From NCBI GenBank assembly GCA_004194705.1, contig SADC01000853.1, forward strand, positions 1 to 64,000: a stretch of DNA of 64,000 bases. Reading direction: 5' to 3'. This document shows positions 33,401-40,700 of the stretch, piece by piece; the first letter of the stretch is position 1, and every line of letters starts with the position of its first letter. The notes beneath the pieces are model-generated. The model did not search any database. It was not told the origin of the DNA and saw only the letters and a list, made by a program, of their open reading frames with translations. Made by a program: the position numbers and the translations under genes. Origin of the DNA: Ditylenchus dipsaci. Taxonomy: Eukaryota > Nematoda > Chromadorea > Rhabditida > Anguinidae.

Positions 33401-35316
33401 TTTTGCAGTTCAGGGTACACACCAGGGCTGCGTCGGAACCGGAAATCGAAATTCGGAATCCGAAACTCAATAAGTAACGGAATTCGGATTCCGGAATTCC
33501 GTTTTGCAGTTCAGGGTACACACCAGGGCTGCGTCGGAACCGGAAAAAAATCGGAACGGAATTCAGAATCGGAACTGCAGAATTTTCGGAATCGGAATTC
33601 GGATTTCGGAACTTGACCTATTTTTCGGAATTCGGATCTCGGAATTTGGAACTCAAAAAGTATCGGATTTCGGATTTCGGAAAATTTTCGAGCTCCAAAA
33701 ATAAGAATCAAAATTTCAAGATTTTTCGAATTCACTTTTTTATAACACACAAAACAGGGCCCTATATTACAATGCGAGGATGGGGTTTTGCCTTGGTCCC
33801 CCCTGTTGTTATTTTTTTGTGGTTTTTTTTAGGCTCAAGCTTAGGCAAGGGTAGGCCAGCGTTTGCTGGGATGAACTTGAAAATAAGTCTAAGATATGTT
33901 TGAGTCCATCCTAAGATACACTGGCCTACCCTTGACTAAGCCAAAAGCCTAAAATATAAAAAAAACAACAGGGGGACCAAAGCAACCCCCAATATATGGC
34001 CCAAAACAGTTCAATCAGCATCAATATTCAAAGTTGTGAGCGGTCAAGCCCAAAAAACCAGGATGCACACGAATCATTAGGATGGAGCCCGAACCACTGG
34101 CTACATACAAACCACCGGAATGGGGCTCGGACCAGATCTTTGTCGGCGCCAGCAAACGTGGCAGATGTATGACGGAAACATAGAAAACATATAAGAAAAC
34201 ATAGAAAAAAACTAGAATTTGGGTTAACAAATACCGAGAAAAAGCTGAATTTGATTTCATTGTAAGACATTTTTCGGAATTCGGATTTCGGGATTTGGAA
34301 CTCAAAAAGCATCGGATTTCGGAATTCGGATTTCCGACGCACCCCTGGTCCATACTCTAGAAAAAGTGCCAGGCGGTTACCCTACCTACCCTGAGGCTCA
34401 CTGTTCTTTTACATAATAGTTTATAATCGTTATTCAAGAAACAATAATGTCTGTTACCACCAGGATTTGAGCCTGAAATTTACATGGATATCAAAGTGGA
34501 CCACTCGAAAATTCAGAAGTCTATTAGACGTGTCAACAATTTATTATTAATACTAGTTTTGGTCAATTATGTATTTGTACCCTGATTACTGGGCTCGTGG
34601 CACAGAGAAGATGACTCAATTCGACTTTTCATGTAAAATTATTTTATGGAAAATTTTCCGTTTTTCATGGAAAATCGAGAAATTTGAAGTGAAAAATGGA
34701 AAGTGGAAAATAATTTAGTAAGATAGAAAATTGGAAATTTTCTACTTTCCATTTTCCACTTTCCATTTCCATTTTTCGTTTGGTGAGACACAAACTTTCA
34801 ATTTTCTTTTTTCCAATTTTCCATGGAAAATTTTCCAATCTTCAATTAGTGGGATAAGCCCCTGGTGTTATTAGAAACCTGAGAATACGGCAAATTTTTT
34901 AGACCAAACACTACGATAGTTACAGCGATAAGAAAAATTTGCAACCAGAAAAGAAATGCATGAACTCTTGGAAATCAGTCTTGGCGCGAAAGTTCTCTAA
35001 TACTATAAAATTCAAATTTTGACGAGCCGTGTAAAACGATCGGTTTGAAAATTGGTCCGAATTGCCATTTGGATATCTGTAAACTTGGGATTCTGCATCC
35101 AAGCAAAGGAATGGAACCTTATAGAACCAACAAATTATCTCTACGGTGAAAACCCTCGTCATCTAAGCCGAAATCTCTAGTGTAAAACCAAAATAACATG
35201 CCGGAGATTTCACAAAGACGTTTAAGCTGTGCTTCTGCATTCTTTCTGGTCTGATTGTCAACTGACAAAGTGCCTTGAAGGAGTTGGGCTATTTGAGGGT
35301 TGGCAGCAATGGACAT
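2703..35316 (-). CDS. CSE1L: Exportin-2 (CSE1L/CAS), 16-exon gene
   Basis: Nuclear export receptor that returns importin-alpha to the cytoplasm with RanGTP; a HEAT-repeat karyopherin. Exons 5' to 3': 35316-~35200, 31141-31039, 30975-30885, 30833-30624, 30573-30403, 30321-30089, 30039-29841, 21537-21302, 19918-19512, 12739-12608, 12553-12445, 11377-11089, 9797-9655, 9569-9412, 3473-3249, 2767-2703. Recognised from family motifs read along the exons in order: [66 protein letters not shown]. Summed coding length is about 960 residues, near the usual ~970. The ATG at 35316 is chosen because it follows acceptor TTTTTCCAG by 7 nt and begins the family N-terminus. Six one-base deficits (exons 7, 9, 12, 13 and two in exon 15) interrupt the frame, yet all other junction phases agree. 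The exon 1/2 junction is unresolved. It is the last gene of a close minus-strand trio. Confidence 0.9.
2799..3230. mobile_element. pogo/Tigger-like fold-back element in CSE1L intron 15
   Basis: CAGTCCACTCTCGGAATAAGC to its complement, flanked by TA. Arms share the family core AAGTTCGTTC...CCTAGGG...CGGACACTTTTT and GTCTAATCAGAAA. CAGT...CTC ends with TA duplication are typical of pogo/Tigger-type MITEs. Confidence 0.65.
4768..5110 (+). pseudogene. Midasin (MDN1) AAA-domain fragment, decayed
   Basis: Midasin is the giant AAA ATPase of 60S ribosome maturation. 4768-4870 reads [29 protein letters not shown], and after a 49-nt intron-like gap 4920 continues [12 protein letters not shown]: this is the midasin Walker A to SEQTDLMDLFGSD block. 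The Walker A lysine-threonine pair is changed to Lys-Leu and Gly-Val to Gly-Ala. Downstream, [10 protein letters not shown] appears in another frame, corresponding to the QSVLEGLNA region after Walker B. No flanking exons are visible, so this is a captured or retrocopied fragment inside CSE1L intron 14. Confidence 0.6.
5490..6262. repeat. Fold-back whose arms are tandem GATTGTTCCCGGC arrays
   Basis: About nine plus-oriented units of roughly 30-40 bp at 5505-5790 (CCGATTGTTCCCGGCCTATGTAAAAGGGA...) and about eight inverted units at 5995-6262, separated by 200 bp. Units alternate between GACCGATTGTTCCCGG and GGGACAATTGTTCCC forms. C-runs flank it at 5417 and 5451 and again at 6287. Confidence 0.75.
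6370..7640. repeat. Fold-back family with GGCGCAGGGGGCTTG core (GATGCGC family)
   Basis: Inverted arms around CTTTTCTGGTCCTTTTATGG, GGGCTGTATTGGGAGGGAA and a central block GAGATGCGCACACCCACATACCTTAGACA with CCCTTCGGGGGCGC hairpins. Partial or related copies: 900-1300, 4060-4240, 29020-29290, 40010-40190, 51240-51490 and 52465-52570. Confidence 0.6.
8028..9015. mobile_element. hAT-type MITE rich in GGCACCGG
   Basis: Ends CAGTGTTGTAAA and its complement; 8-bp duplication GTGAAGAT/GTGAGGAT. Subterminal GGCACCGGCACC repeats fill the left 230 bp. Lies in CSE1L intron 14. Confidence 0.7.
9412..9797 (-). CDS. CSE1L: CSE1L exons 13-14
   Basis: Exon 13 (9797-9655) encodes [15 protein letters not shown]..., SRQLVLFLC and, one base earlier in frame, [12 protein letters not shown]; the shift lies near 9686-9693 at CCGTTTGCC. 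Exon 14 (9569-9412) encodes [18 protein letters not shown] and the [12 protein letters not shown] segment, matching the family's FGMVLEKIIIPEI region. Exon 14 ends CTTGG|GTGAGT. Confidence 0.88.
9993..10222. mobile_element. Near-perfect 230-bp palindromic MITE, copy 1
   Basis: GACCTGACCTCTTCCTACTCGG, GGTCCCCGCCAATTC, TTCTGTACGGATTTTTCC, GTTTCTAACAAAACTAGGCC and their complements. In CSE1L intron 12. Confidence 0.7.
10751..10988. mobile_element. TTAAAGGG-ended palindromic MITE
   Basis: TTAAAGGGATACCAGCGCGTTACACTGCAA... and ...TTGCAGTGTAACGCGCTAGTATGCCCTTTAA. TTAA at both ends would fit a piggyBac-type target. In CSE1L intron 12. Confidence 0.6.
11089..12739 (-). CDS. CSE1L: CSE1L exons 10-12
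   Basis: Exon 10 (12739-12608) encodes IVGRLEQM-type helices to [11 protein letters not shown]; exon 11 (12553-12445) encodes [12 protein letters not shown]; exon 12 (11377-11089) encodes [20 protein letters not shown], then, after a missing base near 11234-11242, [24 protein letters not shown]. The donor GAT|GTAGGT at 11089 is preferred over the overlapping TAG|GTGTTT because only the former keeps exon 13 in frame. Exons 11 and 12 are separated by 1.07 kb of repeats. Confidence 0.88.
11658..11732. mobile_element. Short CCGTATTTAC-ended palindromic element
   Basis: TACCGTATTTACACTAATT at the left and AATTAGAGTAAATACGGTA at the right, 75 bp in all, with a pyrimidine-rich middle. Related by ends to the CCGTATT MITEs but with a different subterminal sequence. 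A solo right end of the same type occurs at about 17037-17057. Confidence 0.6.
12838..16111 (+). mobile_element. MULE-type DNA transposon with Ulp1-like protease
   Basis: Bounded by a 9-bp direct repeat TTTCGAAGG (12829-12837 and 16112-16120), the size made by Mutator-like elements. Terminal inverted repeats of about 90 bp (12838-12926, 16022-16111) each contain nested palindromes: GTTTGTCCCAAAAAGTGC with its complement, and GAATTACGTAATTC. Inside is one multi-exon coding unit. It lies in CSE1L intron 9. The exact duplication and near-identical ends suggest a fairly recent insertion. Confidence 0.85.
13026..15435 (+). CDS. MULE transposase fused to, or followed by, a C48 (Ulp1) peptidase
   Basis: About 12 short exons with 40-60 nt introns. 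The N-terminal part has a Cys/His cluster (YECIDCEH...VHHSICF) resembling a FLYWCH-like DNA-binding finger. The MULE core reads [25 protein letters not shown] (first Asp at 14023) and [17 protein letters not shown] (second Asp at 14264). From about 14655 the Ulp1 fold follows: [32 protein letters not shown] (His 14964), IMDMRKKG (Asp 15030), and [12 protein letters not shown] (Cys 15307), so the His-Asp-Cys triad and oxyanion Gln are present. One in-frame TGA near 13700 and one missing base near 14235 interrupt it. The transposase's last catalytic Glu was not located. Confidence 0.75.
16620..17465. repeat. Fold-back with GCTCAGAATCCC core, copy 1
   Basis: Arms contain TTGGATTGCTCAGAATCCC, GGCCAGAAGCCACTGAAAG and GGTTTACTAA; skirts are AAAAAGATTTTTTCTGCC-type repeats. 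The apex has repeated GGTTTAGGGTGG. Same core as 24950-25740 and 25830-26630. In CSE1L intron 9. Confidence 0.65.
17973..18838. mobile_element. hAT-type MITE with GGAATTCGGATTTC arrays
   Basis: CAGGGCTGCGTCGGAA and CCGACGCACCCCTG ends, exact 8-bp duplication GTACACAC (17965-17972, 18839-18846). Both arms are degenerate TCGGAATTCGGATT arrays; the interior is itself a fold-back with TTAGGCAAGGGTAGGCCAG and the sequence GGGGGACCAAAGCAA. In CSE1L intron 9. Confidence 0.75.
19512..19918 (-). CDS. CSE1L: CSE1L exon 9, with a one-base frame break
   Basis: Encodes [11 protein letters not shown]..., [11 protein letters not shown] and, after a frame change near 19794-19799, [23 protein letters not shown] and [15 protein letters not shown]. 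The second half lies one base earlier than the first half's frame, so one base is missing around CAGCTCAACCC. With it restored the residue spacing matches the human protein one-to-one. Acceptor AATTTCAG, donor GAT|GTAAGT. Confidence 0.9.
19973..20382. mobile_element. hAT-type MITE in CSE1L intron 8
   Basis: CATAGTGGTTACGCCGTCCG to its complement ending CGTAACCACTACG; duplication TTCGTGGC/TTTGTGGC. Long arms rich in GCCGTCCTAATTTT. Confidence 0.7.
20457..20513. mobile_element. 57-bp hairpin MITE, hAT-like
   Basis: TAGGGTTGG...CCAACCCTA around TTTTCCCGGGAAAA and CCCGGGAATTTT; duplication CACTTGAG/CACCTGAG. Little more than two ends and a loop. Confidence 0.65.
20914..21214. mobile_element. pogo-like fold-back element in CSE1L intron 8
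   Basis: ACAGTCGCCGCTCGATTTAACG at the left and AGAGTCGACTGTA at the right, with core GTCTGAC-ACTTTT and the inverse GTCGGACCCTAGGCGGG. Arms are less matched than in its relatives, so it is probably older. Confidence 0.55.
21302..21537 (-). CDS. CSE1L: CSE1L exon 8
   Basis: Single exon between introns of 8.3 kb and 1.4 kb. It opens in the codon shared with exon 7 and encodes [15 protein letters not shown]..., one of the best conserved stretches of the family, and runs to TSTSQL. Frame is open throughout. Acceptor CCTTGCAG and donor TTG|GTATAG. Confidence 0.92.
21619..22099. mobile_element. Chimeric pogo-like fold-back element in CSE1L intron 7
   Basis: Left terminus has tag AATAATATACACCCC and the apex holds TGTATGTTAATGAGAG; right terminus has GTGTCCTTAAATCGAGAGTCGACTG and the apex holds CCTTAAATCGAGGG. 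The two arms share a core (GTCTGGTCGCAAATATCGCAAGG) but carry different tags. A further GTTATTGGGGGCGTCGACTGTA end follows at 22099-22121. Confidence 0.6.
22280..22516 (+). CDS. Unassigned terminal-exon-like ORF nested in CSE1L intron 7
   Basis: Acceptor TTTTCACAG at 22283-22284, then [34 protein letters not shown], a helical Leu-rich segment and stop, with AATAAA at 22517-22522 immediately after. Charged coiled-coil-like composition suggests real coding history. It is on the strand opposite to CSE1L. No upstream exon could be identified and I do not recognise the protein. Confidence 0.35.
   Translation, partial: SQLERHMFELISEISKKILLRKREITERQERREFELTRKSLVNNQFPDLGTALLYDLLSVLVSKKSTESALSDAVKLF
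23047..23152. mobile_element. 106-bp pogo-like MITE
   Basis: TACAGTCGACTCTCCTAATAAAG at the left and GGGAGAGTCGACTGTA at the right, the interior being iterations of GTTCGTTATTGAGAGA. TA-flanked. Essentially a terminus plus tag repeats without the usual core. Confidence 0.65.
24950..25745. repeat. Fold-back with GCTCAGAATCCC core, copy 2
   Basis: Core as in 16620-17465, skirts of AAATTACTTTTTTCTGCCCCC units at 24965-25070 and inverted at 25620-25735. Confidence 0.65.
25820..26635. repeat. Fold-back with GCTCAGAATCCC core, copy 3
   Basis: Same core, skirts of CTCACCGCAAAATACTTTTT units at 25840-25990 and inverted at 26460-26620. Confidence 0.65.
27370..27719. mobile_element. 350-bp palindrome with paired inverted tRNA-like arms, copy 1
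   Basis: Arms AAGGAGGGG...GGCGGCCTCGGTGGCGCAGTG and the inverse. Each arm carries a pol III A-box-like TGGCGCAGTGC and B-box-like CTTCGATCCCG or GGTTCGATGCC, in opposite orientation (27404-27480 plus, 27600-27690 minus). In CSE1L intron 7. Confidence 0.65.
29646..29777. mobile_element. 132-bp hAT-like MITE of AACGCCGGCGTTT repeats
   Basis: CAGGATTGTT to AACAATCCTG, duplication ATTGCAGT/ATTGCAGG. Interior consists of palindromic AACGCCGGCGTTT units. In CSE1L intron 7. Confidence 0.7.
29841..31141 (-). CDS. CSE1L: CSE1L exons 2-7 (N-terminal HEAT block)
   Basis: Six exons separated by 49-63 nt introns. Exon 2 encodes the NFVREN-W segment, exon 3 LLEDEREEL, exon 4 [14 protein letters not shown] through [11 protein letters not shown], exon 5 [12 protein letters not shown], exon 6 SRYEDCF-type helices, exon 7 the RPQY and SAICENVI segments. 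The exon 3 acceptor is taken at AAG before 30975 because only this gives [11 protein letters not shown] in frame. Exon 7 loses frame after RPQYA near 29972-29976, where GCCACC would read in frame with one further C; the family alignment is then one-to-one. Phases close exactly: 103, 91, 210, 171, 233 and 199+1 nt. Confidence 0.9.
31695..32051. mobile_element. pogo-like fold-back element, tag GATAAACCGCCACCC
   Basis: TACAGTCAAACCTCGATAAACCGCC to its complement ending GGTTTGACTGTA. Core AAGTTCGTTCC...TGACACTTTTT. The apex at about 31845-31862 repeats GGGTGGCGGTTTATCGAG. Lies in CSE1L intron 1. Confidence 0.7.
32100..32455. repeat. Degenerate minisatellite AGCGGGCAGAAAAA
   Basis: About 20 units of 14-22 bp built on AGCGGGCA(G/C) with A-rich or TTTCGAGC spacers. 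Lies between a pogo-like fold-back and palindrome copy 2 in CSE1L intron 1. Confidence 0.65.
32480..32716. mobile_element. 230-bp palindromic MITE, copy 2
   Basis: Nearly identical to 9993-10222, with AAAGGGCC outer ends on both sides. In CSE1L intron 1. Divergent relatives: 49622-49860, 63733-63963 and a half copy at about 18890-19025. Confidence 0.7.
32711..33063. mobile_element. 350-bp palindrome with paired inverted tRNA-like arms, copy 2
   Basis: Same plan as 27370-27719, with GGCGCAGTGCGTAAGCG and AGGTTCGATCCCACG on the plus arm (32750-32826) and the inverse on the minus arm (32945-33032). TTAAAGGGGAGG outer ends. In CSE1L intron 1. Confidence 0.65.
33320..34348. mobile_element. Second copy of the GGAATTCGG hAT MITE with triplicated left end
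   Basis: About the same interior as 17973-18838. The left end GTACACACCAGGGCTGCGTC occurs three times (about 33319, 33415 and 33507), each preceded by TGCAGTTCAGG except the first. Right end CCGACGCACCCCTGG at 34335-34349. In CSE1L intron 1. Confidence 0.7.
34590..34870. repeat. GGAAAATTTTCC palindrome-rich stretch
   Basis: Repeated TGGAAAATTTTCC and TTTTCCACTTTCCATTTTCC blocks, inverted around the middle. Compatible with a hairpin MITE; no duplication confirmed. In CSE1L intron 1. Confidence 0.4.
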
Positions 35317-35495
35317 TTTAATTCTGGAAAAATACGTATACATGTAAGCTTTGGAACCTTTTTCCTTCAAAGTCTTCGTTAAAAATAAAGGTGGCTTTCA
35401 AAAGCACCGTAATTGCCGAAAAGTGACAAGACACAAACGACCAATCAACTAGCTTTAATTACAACATTATCACAGTATCAACAATACAGAACATT
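35317..35495 (-). promoter_or_regulatory. TRMU-CSE1L intercistronic region with acceptor before the CSE1L ATG
   Basis: 179 nt separate the TRMU stop from the CSE1L ATG. AATAAA overlaps the TRMU stop. A splice acceptor TTTTTCCAG ends at 35324, leaving only AATTAAA before the ATG. The arrangement is that of an operon junction with trans-splicing; a cis-spliced 5' UTR intron is the alternative. Confidence 0.5.
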
Positions 35496-37743
<2,248 letters not shown>

Positions 37744-40700
37744 TTATTTATGCTGCTCTTTCTTGGGCTGGTCATCTAGAGGTTTTCTCAAATCGTCAAG
37801 AGCAGGATTTATGTCTGAGGGTTGAGAGTGTAAATCCTACAGAAAATTTAGTTTAAAGGGGCATACCCGTCGCCGATGGAATATTTCAAAAGGCGGGTAT
37901 CAGTTCAATTCCAAAAATAATTACCGTATTTCCTCTAATAGAAGCCCATGGGCTTCTATTTTTCAACCTCTCAAAAATCTTGAAATTGTCAATCAAAAAT
38001 GACCTTAACTCCGAAACCTTAGTCAAAAAATAAGGGGGTGGGCTTCTATTAGAGCATGGGCTTATATTAGAGGAAGTACGGTATTTTGAAAAACAGTTTC
38101 GTTGAGTACCTTACAAATAATAATTAATTAAAAACATTGGCAGTGTTTAATAGCATCGGTGGCCTAATGGTAAAGCAGCGGCGCAGTGCGAAAGTTAGTG
38201 GTAAAACGACACTTGGAGCTGGGGACACTTGGAGCTGGACAGTTGGAGCTGGTTTTTTAAAGGACACTTGGAGCTGGTCAGTTGGAGCTGGTTTTTCCAA
38301 ATTTAGTTAAAATTTTTAAAACAATTGTCTTAAAGGGGGGGGGGGAACTTTATATACGCATCGCCTTAGGTCACAGGTTCGACTACCACTGTCTGCAGAC
38401 CTTATTTTTTCTCCTTTTATTTACAAGTTTAGTGTCAAAATGTAGCCAAGCTTCTGGGCTTTCATCTGAGCTATACGGATGAAAAGTTGTTATAAAGTTA
38501 GGGCTAAAATATAAAAAATCCAATCCGATGAAATCCTCAATAGGACTATACCAGTACTTTTGGGTAGTATTCTGGAACTGACGTTTTTCCCCAATTTTAA
38601 TTTACATACTCATTTGCAACCTTACACTCAAAATGTAGCCCTGCTTCTTGCCGTCATTTTAGCATACGGTTGTATGAAATAATGTAAATTGAAACCGCAA
38701 TAAAAGTCAGTTCCTAAGTAATACCGAAATCCTCCCCCTCAATAGTACTCTATTGTTCCTTGGTCAAACCTTCGCTAGCTATCTTGTTTTTCGGAAGTGA
38801 TTTTGGTGTGAAAAAAATCTATCTTGTTCGCCATGAAATTCTGACTCTAGAAAGTCACTAAACATGTGAGCAAATAAATAAATTTCAGGCTATATTAGTC
38901 TAAATACGCATCATTTTGGCTGGTTTCCTCTAATTTTGGTGGTAATTTGCCAAAAATCGCAAAATTGAGGCAGTTACTGACAGCAAATCAGTGCTGGAAA
39001 TGGTTGCAATCGATTGCTCGATGATTTGTGGACCTAATAGTCAAAAAACTTCCTAAAAAAGTAAATTAAAACACCCCCAGAGGACTAGAACTTTCGACAA
39101 AAGGCGTATATAAAGTTCCCCCCCCTCCTTTAAACAAAAAAAAAAACCAGCTCCAAGTGTCATTTATAAAATCAGCTCCAACCGTCCAGCTCCAAGTGTC
39201 CCCAGCTCCAAGTGTCCTAGCCCCAAAGTTGGTCGTAGGTTCGATTCCCACTAGTCGTACAGTTTTCATACGATTTTGACAAAATTGCGCGAAATTAATT
39301 CTCGTTTGAATTTCATTGGTGCCCGCCTTTCAAAATATTCCATCGATGTCGGGCATGCCCCTTTAAAGGACCATGAAACTTGATAAGCACAGCAACTTGG
39401 AAATTTTGAATTCGCGCGGGACTACTCTAACTTTGTCAATAATGTTTTCGGGCTAAACTTCGGAATACTCCCAGCAGTCAACTTCGGAATACCCCCAGCA
39501 GTCAACTTTGGTATGCCCCAGCACTTAATTCGGAACACACCCCTCATGTTACCCCACAATTGAAAGCTGAGGATGTTAGCTACACAATGGTGTAAAAATT
39601 TCTTGGTTTAGTTCACACAAATTTATATTTTTCGATTAAATGAAATTGAATTTTTTCGAATGAAAATGGAATGCTCAAAAAATATTCAGTTCTATTTTAA
39701 TCGAAAAATATACATTTGTGTGAACTAAACCAAGAAATTTTTACACCATTGTGTAGCTAACATCCTCAGCTTTTAATTGTGAGGTAACATGAGGGGTGTG
39801 TTCCTAATTAAGTGCTGGAGGTATACCAAAGTTGACTGCTGGGGTATTCCGAAGTTGACTGCTGGGGGTATTCCGAAGGTGTGCCTGTTTTCGAATTGTT
39901 TTTTGTTTGCATATAAAATTTTTTCAAAATATAGAAACATCTACTAGTCGAGCCCAACGTTGCTCGAAAATGGCAGATCAGAAAATGCCAAAACGCCAGA
40001 TGCCGGACTGCGCCCCCTTCGGGGGCGCAGGGGGCTTGGGGCTTGGAGTTGAGATGCGCACACCCACATACCTTAGACACAAATCACTCGAAAGTGACTC
40101 TGGATGCATGAAAAAACATGCATACCAGAGTTATTTATGCGGTAGACCCCAGTATTCAAAACTATGTTCAACATCTTTGTTTCTTCGCCGAAGAACATTT
40201 CCCTCGTTCTACAAGGCCAGGCCAGAGGCCCAGCATCCAAAAATTCAGCTTAGCACTCGAAAAGTGCTAGACCTAGGAGTAAACCCGCGGGGTCCACCTC
40301 GCTGATCTGCTTGGTCCATGAAGAGTACTCATACTTATGCCTGCGCCACAAGTTCCTGGGTTTGAAAGTACCCTTAGACGCATAGAAAATTAATACTCTA
40401 AGGATCCCAACCATCTCGAAAAGTGGCCCCTGTATTATTCCCTTCCCCTCCCAATACAGCCCGCAATCCCATTTAAATTGCTTTTCTGGTCCTTTTATGG
40501 CGAAATTATTGTGTAAAAATGGGTTTTGACCATCTCTAAAAAGTCGGTTTTTTGGGGGGGGGGGGGGGGTTATATGACAGTAGGTCGATTTTGGGGGCGG
40601 GGGGGGCGGGTGGATGCGCAGGTTGTATATTACAGTAGCGCTTTTGGGGGGGGTATATTACAGTAGCGCCAAATTTTCAATGCACACAAAAAATTAAATC

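Larger units (their letters stand above)
31142..35199 (-). other. CSE1L intron 1 (about 4.1 kb)
   Basis: Contains a pogo-like fold-back, a minisatellite, palindrome copy 2, the tRNA-armed palindrome and the second GGAATTCGG MITE. 31200-31690, 34350-34590 and 34870-35200 show nothing assignable. Confidence 0.45.
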
